Shown: piece by piece, positions 36,701 through 47,872 of the stretch
Layout: every line of letters starts with the position of its first letter
How positions within the stretch are numbered: position 1 is the first letter of the stretch
From: Neodiprion pinetum
Lineage: Eukaryota; Arthropoda; Insecta; Hymenoptera; Diprionidae
Reading direction: 5' to 3'
Assembly (NCBI RefSeq): GCF_021155775.2
Contig: NC_060232.1
Span: 19,475,922 to 19,539,921, forward strand
DNA length: 64,000 nt
Translations under genes and position numbers: made by a program
Notes under the pieces: model-generated
What the model was told of the DNA's origin: nothing
What the model saw: the letters and a program-made list of their open reading frames with translations, nothing else
Database searches by the model: none

Positions 36701-37075
36701 TGTATTCTTGCATGCTCTGCACAGTGCTGTTGGATTCATTGAGCTCTGATGAACATCTTGTTTCTAATGTAAAAAATGAACTTTGTATATACAAGTTAAT
36801 CCCTAAAATAAAGAGTTCTTGATAATATTCGAAGTGTGTTTTTCATCACTTTTGACAAGGTATTTATCACTATCATTATTAGTTATCAAAATCCCCTCCT
36901 TGTATGCAAAACAGAAAAATCATCTTGGGAGGTGGTCAACTTTGGAGGGGTGTTTCATCCCTTTAAAATGAGTTTGGGCCGATAAAAAAGAATACGTATG
37001 TCATCGATTTCGACCCTCTATAACAAACCAGAGTTTCATCGAAATCGGAGGGGGACACCTGAAAACGTTTCCTTG
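33728..37075 (-). mobile_element. 3.35 kb DNA transposon, long TIRs, TTA target duplication
   Basis: Ends CAAGGAAACGTTTTCAGGTG and its complement. The inverted repeats run about 660 bp (33728 to about 34390 and about 36415 to 37075). TTA flanks both sides (33725-33727, 37076-37078); the repeat copy at 33530 shows the unoccupied sequence GTCTTAGTAC, so TTA is a true 3-bp duplication. It encodes one transposase on the minus strand. A related end and transposase occur at 42076-44745. Confidence 0.85.
34643..36353 (-). pseudogene. pogo-like DDE transposase with C-terminal Cys/His-rich domain
   Basis: Transposase of the TTA-duplicating element. In order: an N-terminal region (VNPINVIKLLWAAFEVMN), an acidic stretch, a CENP-B/psq-like HTH region (RRWAHQINQGGTYMEKLARI), the first catalytic Asp in IYDSDQSGFQIE, the second in SLLLIDS (about 35128), and the third in KIQPLDVFGFRIWR. 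It ends in a Cys-rich module (CEIEGCTNVAVIRCSWC, then CLQHFFDEYHYC) that may bind zinc. Defects: frameshifts near 35965 and 35200 and a stop replacing Trp right after the second Asp (about 35125). The diverged copy at 43795-44743 aligns through the first half. Probably inactive. Confidence 0.8.
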
Positions 37076-37210
37076 TTAGTACTAACTAAACGAATCATTA
37101 TCAATATCAAAACCGACTTGTCAACGACGATCCCGCATTGTCGAATACCGTCCTTCCGACCACCATGCTATCACGCAAATAATATTCAGTCTTGCCGTAG
37201 GTAAACCTAA

Positions 37211-38149
37211 TTATTATCAAATTAAATAAGAAAGAGCTAGTTCTTCCTAAATTACCACAAATTTCTTAAAGATCACAAGGAAAATAAATTCAAAACTTCA
37301 CATCCTGTCTCTCATCCCGCCTCCCGGGAACGAAACATTTACTTATTATTTAAATACTTCCTTTCTGGAAACAAATTTTTCGCATCACGAGTCAACCACT
37401 CATAGCGATCGATCTGTGCGTGCTTCACACACACAGATCAAGTTTGACCCTCAACCGTTTACACGGCCTGTGATGACGGGTTTATTCCATTCGTGCCATT
37501 GCAAATGAGGGTGAGGAAACAACTTCTGAGGCTATCTCGAAAACCAAGTTGAAACGGTCAAACTGTTCAAGCTCTTCCAGGACTTCATCAAATAATCGAC
37601 AAGTAATCATTCTCCACCTTCCTTCCGAGTCCAGAGACCGAATCCTGCAGCTCTATCCAAGAGACAGGAAACTCTTAAAATTAATATAACATTCGAGCTT
37701 GCGCGAAATCTCCTACGTTACCTCACGAAATTCAGCCCGCGAACAAACTCGAAACGTTTCAATATTGTATATATGTGTGTAAGTTTGAGACTAGCCCAAA
37801 CTACAGTGCGACATATCAGAGGTCGTCCGCTCGGCACACCTACCAAGCCCGGGACACGCGGTCGTCGCGCTCATGAGTCGAAACTGCGTGATACAGACAG
37901 AAACACGCTGATAACGTAAAAGGCTCATAGCGCTTAGCGCTAAAGTGTATAATTAAGCAAAATTAATAATTATAATAAGTACTTGTTGTTGATTCAGGTA
38001 AACCTGGGCACCTTCCTCTATTGTAATTATTGAATCGCTTGAATACGTGTAAATAGTGTAAATATATTACAGTTATTACCAACATCAACCACAGTACTTT
38101 ATCGGCAACAAAGTCGCCCTTACTACGAAGATAAAGGAAATGTCCTATA
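37211..38149. other. no gene seen; probable 5' non-coding region of the following gypsy
   Basis: Mixed-composition sequence between the tandem repeat and a gag reading frame. A TATTACA at about 38063-38069 could be an LTR 3' end, but no primer-binding site starting TGG follows it. Nothing firm. Confidence 0.3.
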
Positions 38150-39063
38150 AATCAACAACAATGGCTGTGGTTCGAGCAAGATTCTGCTGCTTCTGACGCA
38201 AGAACCACCATTTTGAGAGTTCGCACAATTCATTTAGAAGGAGAGGATACGACTTATGAATTCCCGGAACACTTTTCAACGAAAGAGAATCATCCAAAAC
38301 TTTCGAAACAAAGATCGTGAAAAATATAGTCAAGAGTGTAAAAACACGTGGAAAGTTCCGGAAGGTGTGGATTTCGCTAGTAGATGAACTTGAAGGGCAA
38401 TACTTAGATGAAGAGGGAAATGTATGTTACGATGGTATTTATTTGGATGAGTGTCGGGCGTATGGTGATCCCAGTCCCGTTCCGACCCATAACCTTGAAA
38501 CCTTTCCGCATGAAAAGATAACGTCACGAGTAAAAAACATGATTCTGGAAAAATTTTCTGTAAAAAACCAGAACGCGGCTATTTTTATGGATCTTTTCGT
38601 GAGCGAGTGCACCCGTTTAAAATGTAGAGAAGAAAATTACGCAGAGACAGAGAGGCCCTTGACTGGTTTCAAAGCTTTTTGAAAATAAATAGGATCACAA
38701 GGCCATGAGAGCATTGGAAAAATTCTTTTTTAGATACTTTTGCCGTGATAGGGTGGCCAGAAATAAAGTATGCATACGAATTTCGTTATTTAAATGGGTC
38801 GCTTTTAGAGTACGCGTTAAAAAAAAGAAATCTGCTTTTAGACACAGATTCTAAAATATCCGAAAACACTCAAATAAATTTAATTGTTTTGGGTTTACCA
38901 GCAAAAATTCATGCACACATAAATAGAAAAGATTTAGATACAATTGATAAATTAATGTCGCTCATAAATCAGTCAGAAGGTCTTGTAGAGAAAAAAATTA
39001 AAACAAAAATCCCAGAGGAAAATAAATCCAAAAAAAACCATGCTCCGACTGCAATAGAAAAAA
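38150..39063 (+). pseudogene. Ty3/gypsy gag, broken
   Basis: Several adjoining frames give gag-like sequence: GKFRKVWISLVDELEGQYLD and TRLKCREENYAETERPLTGF, then WPEIKYAYEFRYLNGSLLEY and INLIVLGLPAKIHAHINRKD, the typical retrotransposon-gag pattern. At least two frameshifts separate the blocks (about 38310 and 38685). At 39064 a small element interrupts the Lys-rich linker, and the gag tail resumes at 39816. The same-orientation protease/RT follows. Confidence 0.7.
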
Positions 39064-39815
39064 AATGGGTGCGTGTACTTATGTACGCGCGTGAGAAGTT
39101 ATACTTCTTTGGCATCATTAAAAAACAATAAAACAAATAACGGATGTCTTACATTATATTTAAATAATCTATTAAATTTTTGTCACGAACTTTTTATTAA
39201 ACGTTCTATTAAATTTATTTCTTTATTTTGTAAATATTAAAAAACCAATAATAAATATTCAACATTGATAATTTAATAATATTTAGTATTAATTATATTA
39301 AATAATGATATTTTAATTTATATCAATAAATAATACATACGAATAACTAACCTCAATTATATCGGAGCACTTGAAAAAGTATTTTAGCACAATTTTTTCA
39401 CTAATATTCACAAATAGTAAATAATATTAATCCAAATATTCAATTTAAATCACTACTGAATATATTTTATTGCCACATATATAATTCGCACTTGTATGAA
39501 AATAAAACACGTGTTGTGACTGTAAAAACTAAAACCATGTGGATAAATATTATAAATAAATATGAAAACAGTGATCAGAGGCGACAAGCGTACCAACATT
39601 AGCTTTTTTTCGAGACAATGAATTCGGTTGAGTGGGCAACTTCATCCTGTTAATTTTGTGTTACAGTGATGCGCGCGCATCTTGTTTCGAGACTTAATGA
39701 ATTCGGTTGAGTGGGCAACTTCATCCTGTTAATTTTGTGTTACAGTGATGCGCGAGCACCTTGAAATTTCACTCTCATCAGTTTTTCATAACGCGCCTAA
39801 AGAAGTATAACTTCA
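39064..39815. mobile_element. element X, copy 1 (inserted in gag)
   Basis: Homologous, in reverse orientation, to 45923-46472. It runs from AATGGGTGCGTGTACTTATG to GAAGTATAACTTCA. Both ends contain a short palindrome-like block, GAAGTTATACTTCTTTGGC on the left and GCCTAAAGAAGTATAACTTC on the right. Both copies sit in A- or T-runs. An 86-bp internal segment (ATGAATTCGGTTGAGTGGGC ... GTGATGCGCG) is duplicated here but single in copy 2. No protein; family unknown. Confidence 0.7.
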
Positions 39816-40990
39816 AAAAAGGATTTCCAAACAGGTATCACTCAGAAGATGTGTGCAGGTTAAAACTCTATGATAAAGAGAAAACAAGAAATGATAAAAT
39901 AAGAATAATAAATAACACGAATATTGAAGACAGCGTAGCGTCTTCTGACGAATCAAAAAACGGATTGCGACCCCACTTATCAGATTAACAATAGGTATCG
40001 AGGATACTCCAGTCGTTGCGGTATATGACTCGGGAGCAAACGTATCGATAATAAATTATGATACAGTGGTAAAATTAAAATTAAACAAAAAAATAAGTGG
40101 GGTAAATAAACTCAATACATTTGCAGGCACTACGAATACGTTAGGCTCAATAAATCTAAAAACAAAAATTTTTAATATTTCAAATACAATATGTTTTTAT
40201 ATTGTAAAAAGTGACTCTTTTCAGGATGACATTTTGTTAGGTTTAGATGCAATTAAAGAATTTAAACTGTGTCAGGATCAAAATTTGAAAATTTTTCAAA
40301 ATGATACAAAGAAATGTCGGTTACATGAGAATATGAAAACAGAATCTATGTCAACAAACATAATTGTAAACAGTGAGAGCTATTTGGAACGCGTGTGGAA
40401 TAAACACAAAGAGCTGTTTACAGAAGACAAATTCGAAGTAGGCAAAGTAACAGGCTACGAGGCGTCAGTAAAGCTTACCAAAAATAAATATATTGCGCGA
40501 AAACCGTACAAATGCTCTATAGCGGATAACGAAGAAATGAATTCACAAATAAAATCATTATTGAAAGTAGGTTTAATTGAACGCTCGACTAGTCCGTTCG
40601 CTTCTCCGGTAACTCTTGTTTTGAAGAAAGAAGAAGGGAGAAAGTCACGGTTATGCGTAGACTATAGCGAACTGAATAAAATAATTATACCAGAATGCCA
40701 CCCATTCCCAATTATTGACGATCTGTTAATTCAAGTACGGGATTGCAAAATTTTTTCAAAATTGGATATAAATTCGGCCTTCTGGTCAATCCCGATTAGA
40801 GAAAAAGATAGATATAAAACCGGGTTTATAACCCAAAACGGGTATTGGCAATGGAAATGTTTGCCTTTTGGCTTAAAATCGTCTCCGGCAATTTTTCAGA
40901 GAATTCTGAGTGACGTATTAGCGAAAAACAATCTCGAGAATTTCGCGATAAATTACATCGATGATATTTTGATATTCTCAAAAAATTGCC
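39816..40990 (+). pseudogene. Ty3/gypsy pol: protease and first part of reverse transcriptase
   Basis: After the gag tail, 39965 onward reads as an aspartic protease: YDSGANVSIIN with the DSG active site and DILLGLDAIKEF. The RT follows in one frame from 40066: IERSTSPFASPVTLVLKKEE, SRLCVDYSELNKIIIPE, FSKLDINSAFWSIPI, WKCLPFGLKSSPAIFQRIL and the YIDD catalytic box (INYIDDILIFSKN). The pol match ends abruptly at about 40990, just after YIDD; the frame runs on to 41136 through unrelated sequence. RNase H and integrase are missing. An inverted integrase lies 550 bp away but may belong to another copy. Confidence 0.85.
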
Positions 40991-41316
40991 TTCTTAAAGT
41001 TCATACTTTCAAGTTTCTCCGATTGCCGCTTGGACGCGCATCAGTCGCGATTCTCTCGCGACTGATGTCACTCCTTATTCCGATTATAATACGGTGCTAC
41101 TCCAGCCCTAATATGTTTGTAGGGTCTGATAAATAACTATGTACGATAATGTGTTCTACGGATATCTATTTATTTTGGTGCGTTCGTCAGGAACGCTGAC
41201 GTACAACTAACTTACACCTATCGTCGGATGATACGTGTACACAGCCTAGGTATACACACATAGGTGTGTGTATCCATATACATACATACAATGTATCCTT
41301 AGTCTCAGACTCCACA
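40991..41316 (-). mobile_element. partial 3' LTR of a gypsy in minus orientation
   Basis: On the minus strand, the integrase-containing pol end is followed by a purine-rich tract (CCGGGAAAG) directly before TGTGGAGTCTGAGAC, a plausible polypurine tract and LTR start (41316). The LTR would run down to the junction with the plus-strand RT at about 40990 and is cut there. Confidence 0.4.
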
Positions 41317-41534
41317 CTTTCCCGGATTTATTCGTAAACCGAAATACGTTACTTACAATTAACCGTTGTAGCAGTGGTTCGAAGTTCAATGCGCTCCGAA
41401 CGCCTTAGACCCGGATCACTTTGGTTCGAGGGGGACTCGTTAATAGATTGATTTTCTGTCGTTAATACGTCTAGTTCACATTTTATTAATCGATCTGTGT
41501 ATCGGGTCTAAGGTGGTTCATTTTTTACTGACAC

Positions 41535-42072
41535 TTGATAAGTTACGACTGGAATTATAATTTTGGATATTTTAGCTGGAGTCCAGCCAGTCTTCCCCCC
41601 TCTATAATCCCTTGACATAACTGCATCTCCGACAGAGAAATTTATTTTCCTCACGGTGACATTGTTTCTGTTGATATTCGCAAATTTTTTCTTCGAGGGG
41701 TGGTGGACGCAACAAGGAAAAACGAGTTCTTAATTCGCGTTTAAACATTAAACTCGCAGGCGTTTTAATTTTAAAAGAATTTTTTAATAGCTGCTGACAG
41801 TGTAAATCCGTCTTTCAACAAACAATATACCTTGCTCTCGAACGTTTTCACCAGATTTTCGGCAGATCCGTTAGTAGCCGGAAAATGAGGTGGTGACGTG
41901 CTATGCCTGATGCCACCCCTTTTTACAAAGTTAGAAAATGCTTCTCCTTTAAAAGTTGCAAAATTATCAGTTACTAAGTGAGACGGGTACCCAAAGCGAG
42001 TAAATACTTCTTCCAAAAACTGCAATTGTCAATTTTTCGGACATATTTTGCATTATGAATGCTTCCGGCCAC
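41535..42072 (-). pseudogene. Ty3/gypsy integrase, C-terminal half
   Basis: Minus strand encodes KWPEAFIMQNMSEKLT, a frameshift, then FLEEVFTRFGYPSHLVTDN with a catalytic Asp and HFPATNGSAENLVKTFES with the catalytic Glu region. Shifted frames continue with an integrase C-terminal fold (INFSVGDAVMSRDYRGGKTG) and a basic tail (LRRSERIELRT). The catalytic-core N-terminus is cut at 42072 by the transposon starting at 42076 (TSD TTA at 42073-42075). Orientation is opposite to the neighbouring RT. Confidence 0.8.
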
Positions 42073-42608
42073 TTACAAGGAAAGTGTTTCCACTGACATC
42101 CTTCGATTTTGATGAAATTTATATATGTTATGCTACATCAAAACCTAAGAGACACGTATTTTTTTTTATCGGCGGAAAAACGTTTCTAGGGGGTGAAATT
42201 ATCCTTTGAAGTTGAGACCTTTGTAAGATCAATTCAAATTTTTTTTACTTTTATGTAACATATGAGGCACATATTTTCACACACAGTCACATACAGATAC
42301 ACACACACTCATCCCAATTTATACATCGTTCTCTGTTTTGTCTCGGAGTTCGGTGACATTTTTGAATAAACAATTATTCAAATTTTGACTTATCTATGAT
42401 GCTCGTTTTTTCCCACGTTGGCTCCTGCCCTGGGACTGGAATCCGGCACCGAAGTTGATGATTTCAATATTTTCTCCACGTTAAATCTTGTTTTAATTAC
42501 TGGCCAGTTTCCGTTGAGTCGACTATAGAGAGATGAGCGGACGACCGGTCCCTTCGACGTCCCAGAGCCAAGAGGCCGAGCTCACGAAAGCGAACTCGGT
42601 AGTGTGAT

Positions 42609-42612
<4 letters not shown>

Positions 42613-42640
<28 letters not shown>
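42613..42640. repeat. G28 homopolymer
   Basis: An uninterrupted run of 28 G, following AGTGTGATCGGA. It can form G-quadruplexes and is prone to length error in sequencing; the exact number should not be trusted. Confidence 0.8.
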
Positions 42641-43794
42641 AATGAGAAATTGAGGATCGATTAATTCTTCGATTATAGAATTTGATTTTAACCGCGGATA
42701 AATTCAAAATTTGGATTTATCACCTTACACCTTCGAGGGGTACTTTTCAGGTTTCACCTATTTTCACTTGAGATAATCGACCCTGCACCCAAATGGATAA
42801 TTACCTTAATGATAAACGATGAAAAATGCAACTGGTTTCATATCGGGGGGTTGCATAGGAAAAAAGTTACAGGAGTTGAAATTCATAAAATCGTTATAAC
42901 AAAAAAAATATTTGCACCTATCTCGAGGGATTTAATTGCACTTTGAAGAGCGAAAAAAAATAATACATATGGGTTTTTGCGTTTTTCTCGCAAATCAAGT
43001 TAAGGGGGTGAACTACCCCTATGTATGTTTACATTTAATCTCAATAAAACGGCAGTAATTCTTTTTTTTTCCTTATTTCTTCTCTTAGTGATACGTTTTT
43101 TCTCTAAATTCTCAACATCTACGTATCAAACGATGGACAGATTTTTCTCGAAATTACATTTTCATAATTGGTGAAAGTGATAGGACCAAAAGTATGCATC
43201 CAATCTTGATGGTTTCTTTTTTATTTGAAGGCAATTTGAGACTCTTCTATTCATACTTAAAACATTCCATTTAAAATTTATTTAAACAATGGATTTTACC
43301 TAACTGAGCAAGGAAAATTGGAAAAAACTCAAATTTTTCCGCTGAAAATTCTACCACTTTATCAATTTTTTATTTCTTGTAACTTTTTACGGTATTCATA
43401 CGAATCACATTCACAGTTTAAAAGAATTCACTTATTTATTTTTGCCGCCAAAAATGACAGATTGAATAACTTTTACGGATAATAATTTTTTTTATTAGTT
43501 AATATTGAATATACCACAAGACGAATTTCAAAAATATCTATTCCTTATATTTTTCACAAAAATTAAGTAAATACTGACATATTTTTATAGTTATCGTAAT
43601 CCGCCCCCTTACTTGAAGGTGTTATCTGGGAGTCACCTCTGTTCAGTCTGTGACTCACTCCCATAATTAGATTTGAAATACGACGTAGAAGCAGTGATAA
43701 AACTGCGATCGCGGAATATATTCGCCACAGTCAGCTATTTTTCTTTTACACTACGAAAAAAGTCACTTACAATTCGAGACTATTTAAAACGAAA

Positions 43795-44743
43795 TTGCAA
43801 ATATTAATCAAAACGAAGATAAATCCTTTGAACGTTATTAGAATGCTTCTCGCAACTTTTGAAGTTATGCGTTTACTGGATTCGCCAGTAAATAACGATG
43901 AAATACAGTTGAAAGAAAACTTTGAAAATATTTTGTTGAGTGCAATGAACGAATACATTGGTTTCGAAATGGTAGAAGAAAATTCTTTGCATTTCGAAGA
44001 ACCGTTTAAGGATTGGGAAATGGAAATTGTTGAAGATAAAGAATGGGCAAACGCCCTGTATGAACCAGAACTTTCACCTGGTACGTGCACTCGTGATAAC
44101 GAAGACTTATCTTACGAGTACAAATTAAGGGCCGTTGAGTATTGGCGCAGCGGAAAGAAAGGATATTTGGGTTTGGGCAGTGTTAAACAAAAGTTCAAGA
44201 AAGTGCAATCTATACCACAGTTGCACCGGTGGGCCCACAATTTGAACAAGGTGGGGACATACAAAGAAAAATTAGTACGAATTTGTGGTTACACTTTCGA
44301 AAATTTCAAAGCTGCTGTGGATGCTGGTTTAATAGTGCACGATTCTGATTTGAAAAAAATGGGCCTTACGTGCTCAAAAAGAAATAGAGCATACTGATTT
44401 TCGTTTCAAAGCATCGCGTACGTGGATAAACTCATTCGAAGCAGCTCATCGTATCGTATCGAGAAAAATTAATAAATTCATTACATCCAAAACAATTGAA
44501 GATGGAAAAGTCTTGGAACAACAAATTCAAAAATTTGTCTATGACATAAAGCAAAATATTAGAACGTACGGATTGTCAAATACATTTAACGCAGATCAGA
44601 GTGGCTTCCAACTAGAAATGCATTCCGGAAGAATTTTAGCAGTCGAAGGAGAAAAGCAAGTACAATGTCTTGTACAATCAGTCTCTTCTACGAGCCACAG
44701 TGACACTATTCAGCCGACTATATCAGCTGACGGCAATAGCTAG
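43795..44743 (+). pseudogene. pogo-like transposase, N-terminal two-thirds
   Basis: Aligns with the minus-strand transposase at 34643-36353: INPLNVIRMLLATFEVMRLL, VEENSLHFEEPFKDWEM, YEYKLRAVEYWRSGKK, HRWAHNLNKVGTYKEKLVRI. After a frameshift near 44370 come FRFKASRTWINSF and the first catalytic motif FNADQSGFQLEMHSG. It ends at SADGNS followed by a stop; the second and third catalytic Asp and the Cys-rich tail are absent. Divergence from the other copy is large, so this is a sister subfamily. Confidence 0.8.
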
Positions 44744-44769
44744 GGAGCTGGGTGCCAAAATTTCTAAAT

Positions 44770-45310
44770 GATTTGTTCGTCTAGCAGACGTTATTAATAT
44801 CAAATTTTGTACCATAAGAAACATTAAGGACCGCGTCTGCCACCACGACAGGCCTGCGTTGTCAATTGACAGCGCATAAAAAATTGAAAAAAAGGTGTAC
44901 TAAATCATTTGTTCGTGTCTGCCTCTTGGACTGATGGTCAGAATCATCCTGAAAACGATCAAAATCCAGAGGCAGACATCCAGACCTCTGACTTTTGTAT
45001 TAGTAAATTTTTTTAAGTTTTTTTTATGATTCAAAAACGTGTATATGAAATGTTCGCTCGGTAGACCTGAATTGTTCGATTAAAAACAATGTGAAGGGCC
45101 ACAGAAGAATGGTCTGCCACCATGGTAGCGCTGAGTTGTCAATTGACAGCGCTTCAAAAATGTAAAAAAAAAGGTGTGCTAAATCATTTGTTCGTGTCTG
45201 CCTCTTGGACTGATGCTCAGAATCGTCCTCAAGACGTTGAAAATCCAGACGCAGACATCGAGACCCCTGATTTTCCAAAGGCAGACCATTTGAATATAAA
45301 TTTTTTTTTT
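44770..45310. repeat. tandem duplication, unit about 270 bp
   Basis: The block GTTGTCAATTGACAGCGC ... AAATCATTTGTTCGTGTCTG CCTCTTGGACTGATG ... CAGACATC occurs at about 44860-44990 and 45135-45275, with related GGTCTGCCACCA/GTCTGCCACCACG sequence before each. The core contains the palindrome TTGTCAATTGACA. It directly follows the truncated transposon. No gene. Confidence 0.7.
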
Positions 45311-45555
45311 AACTCTACGCTCGCGCCAAGCCACAAGTAAAAACTTCTGCACCTACAAAATGTTAATAAAAATACTTAATGTTACATACAAGCAATCGAT
45401 AGGAACAATTTTAAAAACATATTTCAAATATTCGGGTTCTAAATCTGTTACCTGTCGTCCCGCAGGTATAAAATGTACTGTATAGTTTGTCTTTCTTTCT
45501 TGAAGAGAAAAAAGAGAGATCGTTATAACTTCGTAGAGAGTTGGGGCATACATAG
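45311..45555. other. no gene seen
   Basis: Short spacer between the tandem duplication and a solo LTR. The last four bases, ATAG (45552-45555), are the LTR target duplication. Confidence 0.4.
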
Positions 45556-46901
45556 TGTAACGTGGCATTTTTACTGGGCGTTCCACACGGCTCCCCGAAC
45601 CCTAGACGGAACCCAAAATTAGGGAGCCCGCGGAGCAGACCGCGGCTCATTTCGAAAAAGAGCGCCAGGACAACGGTCACGCATCCGAAACTCTGAGAGG
45701 GGACCATTGTCGGTCTAGCGAATACGAATTTTCAGGATTTTTGTTTATTTCTTTTTGGGTGGCGAGTAAATGCGGCCTCAGACAGGGGATCGGCAGCAAA
45801 TTCGAACGACGTTATGATTCCCGCGCCATTAGTGGTGGATGCAGAGTCCAAAAAATCCGAAATTACAAAGGTCAACAAAAAAAATTATTTTGGTTCAGTT
45901 TATATTTGAATGAATAAATTTTTGAAGTTATACTTCTTTAGGCGCGTTATGAAAAACTGATGAGAGTGAAATTTCAAGATGCGCGCGCATCACTGTAACA
46001 CAAAATTAACAGGATGAAGTTGCCCACTCAACCGAATTCATTGTCTCGAAAAAAAGCTAATGTTGGTACGCTTGTCGCCTCTGATCACTGTTTTCATATT
46101 TATTTATAATATTTATCCACATGGTTTTAGTTTTTACAGTCACAACACGTGTTTTATTTTCATACAAGTGCGAATTATATATGTGGCAATAAAATATATT
46201 CAGTAGTGATTTAAATTGAATATTTGGATTAATATTATTTACTATTTGTGAATATTAGTGAAAAAATTGTGCTAAAATACTTTTTCAAGTGCTCCAATAT
46301 AATTGAGGTTAGTTATCCGTATGTATTATTTATTGATATACATAAATTAAAATATCATTATTTAATATAATTAATACTAAATATTATTAAATTATCAATG
46401 TTGAATATTTATTATTTAATGATGCCAAAGAAGTATAACTTCTCACGCGCGTACATAAGTACACGCACCCATTTTTTTTTTATTATTTTGTTTGTTCCGT
46501 CACTTTTTTCTTCTTTTGGTTAAATCTAGGCATTTGTATTTGGAATCGCGAAGAACGACTTTCGCAGTATTATTATTATTTTTGTGTATTATCGCTGACT
46601 GGAAATATATTATTGGAATTTTATAGTGATTTGGCCAAACCACGCGTTAGCTTACTTGTGTTACATCTCTCTCTACCCAAAAATTACCCCTCCCCTCTCC
46701 GCGGTACTGAGCTATCGAGTATATGGTCGCGGTATTTCGCATTACCGATTTCGAGGCGTGTTAATGACGCCAGGCGCCCGACAAATTTCGCGATATTGTT
46801 TTAGGTCCAGGGTACATCGTGGACGCCGATTTATTGTGCGCGAGGTAAGTTCTCGGTCATTTTCTCCGAGTGACTGAGGAGCGGGAAAAATCCACGTCAC
46901 A
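45556..46901. mobile_element. solo LTR, third family, TSD ATAG
   Basis: Ends TGTAACGTGGCATTTT and AAATCCACGTCACA, so the first and last ten bases are inverted (TGTAACGTGG / CCACGTCACA). ATAG occurs on both sides (45552-45555, 46902-46905). Without element X (45923-46472) the LTR would be about 796 bp. Its start resembles that of the compound LTR at 46922 for the first ten bases only. Its last base is 20 bp from that LTR. Confidence 0.75.
45923..46472. mobile_element. element X, copy 2 (inserted in solo LTR)
   Basis: Reverse-oriented homologue of 39064-39815, from TGAAGTTATACTTCTTTAGG to GTACACGCACCCATT, with T-runs on both outer sides. It carries a single copy of the segment that is duplicated in copy 1. 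Confidence 0.75.
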
Positions 46902-46921
46902 ATAGATATATGTGTAGGTAT

Positions 46922-47806
46922 TGTAACGTGGCGTTTCAGAGTCGCTCGTCACAAGGGCACACAACCGTTATTATTTCTAGTTTACGCGTCTTCAGCAGGG
47001 TACTCCAACCGAACTCGATACGAAATAGGCAATAACTACTTTTAACTAATTTTTTTTTTGTAAATTCTTTATTTCGCGCTTCGGCGCAAGCTAATAAGGT
47101 ACTTGGACGACAACGATCCCGACCAACGAGGGACCACTAGCTACCGTTTTCAGCTCTCGACGACTTCGCCTACCGACGGTCTAATCAGACTATACTGGCT
47201 ACCTTGGTGCACCTTTATATACACCTGGGGTAGCATCCACCCGAACCTTCCGTATCGCCTCGACTGCCGGTGAACAGGGAGATGAAAATCCTCCCGGCGG
47301 CCGAGGGCACCGTTTCTCGAAGAGGAACCAGCCGCCAGCTCTATCGGATGCCGTAAGGATGGCGTGGAGGGCAGACCATAGCCTGCCATCTTCCGACTTA
47401 CCGGCCTGGTGCCGGACCGACCCCAAACCACTACGTTCAGGTTGATAAAGCCATCGTTCCGAGGATCGACGCTGCCTTCCTATCGACAAGGACTAATTGT
47501 GTGGGTCGTGGTCCACGGTTTGGCCAACCGTCTGACTGCACGACCTCAGGTATAGGCAGCTAGCTACTGTCTGTGCAAAAAGCCGGTGGAGGTGAACAAT
47601 GAGGCGTCACTCTCCACTCGGTAACTTTGGCCGAGAGGCACCCTGTGTATGCCTCTGTCAAAGAAGTCCCCGATGATAGGCAGCCTGGACCGTAAACCGA
47701 AGCAGCTACAAAATCGTACGAGTTGGTGTCAACGACGAAATCGCGAGCAGCACATTACGCTACATCTAGCGGTAATTTTGGAAAACGTATGACCACGCCG
47801 TAACCA
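46922..47806 (+). mobile_element. 5' LTR of gypsy family A, first segment
   Basis: Starts TGTAACGTGGCGTTTCAG. Contains, in minus orientation, the TATA/AATAAA module seen at 23217-24003 (46922 to about 47714), then the 5' part of the sense LTR. At 47807 it is interrupted by the P-like transposon and resumes at 58904. GTAACCA (47800-47806) is the left target duplication. With the insertion removed the LTR is about 2.86 kb, the same as the solo copy at 21150-24003. Confidence 0.85.
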
Positions 47807-47872
47807 CAGAGATGAGTAGGGAGATCTCCAACACTCGGCTTTTCGTGATACCAGCTAGATTGGAGCGTCGAC

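Larger units (their letters stand above)
33427..37210. repeat. tandem repeat of about 187 bp, split by a transposon
   Basis: Two alternating sub-units share GAC(T/C)ACCA(C/T)GCTATCACG and AATAATATTC(A/T)GTCTT. One is followed by GCCGTAGGTAAACC, the other by AGTACTAACTAAACGAAT...GTCGAATACCGTCC. About 2.5 units are visible at 33427-33727 and 37076-37210. The transposon at 33728-37075 interrupts one AGTACTAAC sub-unit; the uninterrupted sub-unit at 33530 shows the empty site. Confidence 0.75.
42076..44745 (+). mobile_element. second TTA-type transposon, left end plus truncated body
   Basis: Starts CAAGGAAAGTGTTTCCACTG after TTA, matching the end of the 33728 element in outline, with further similarity over about 200 bp (CGATTTTGATGAAATTTATA, ACGTATTTTTTTTTATCGGC). 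The transposase reads away from this end. The sequence is lost after the first catalytic motif at about 44743, and no matching right end is found. A 28-base G run and other AT-rich non-coding sequence lie between the end and the gene. Confidence 0.65.

Noticed and set aside
42400..42480. Possible second primer-binding site (TGGCTCCTGCCCTGGGA) after a TTTTTTCCCACGT end
   Set aside because: No LTR ends, polypurine tract or gag frame could be connected to it.
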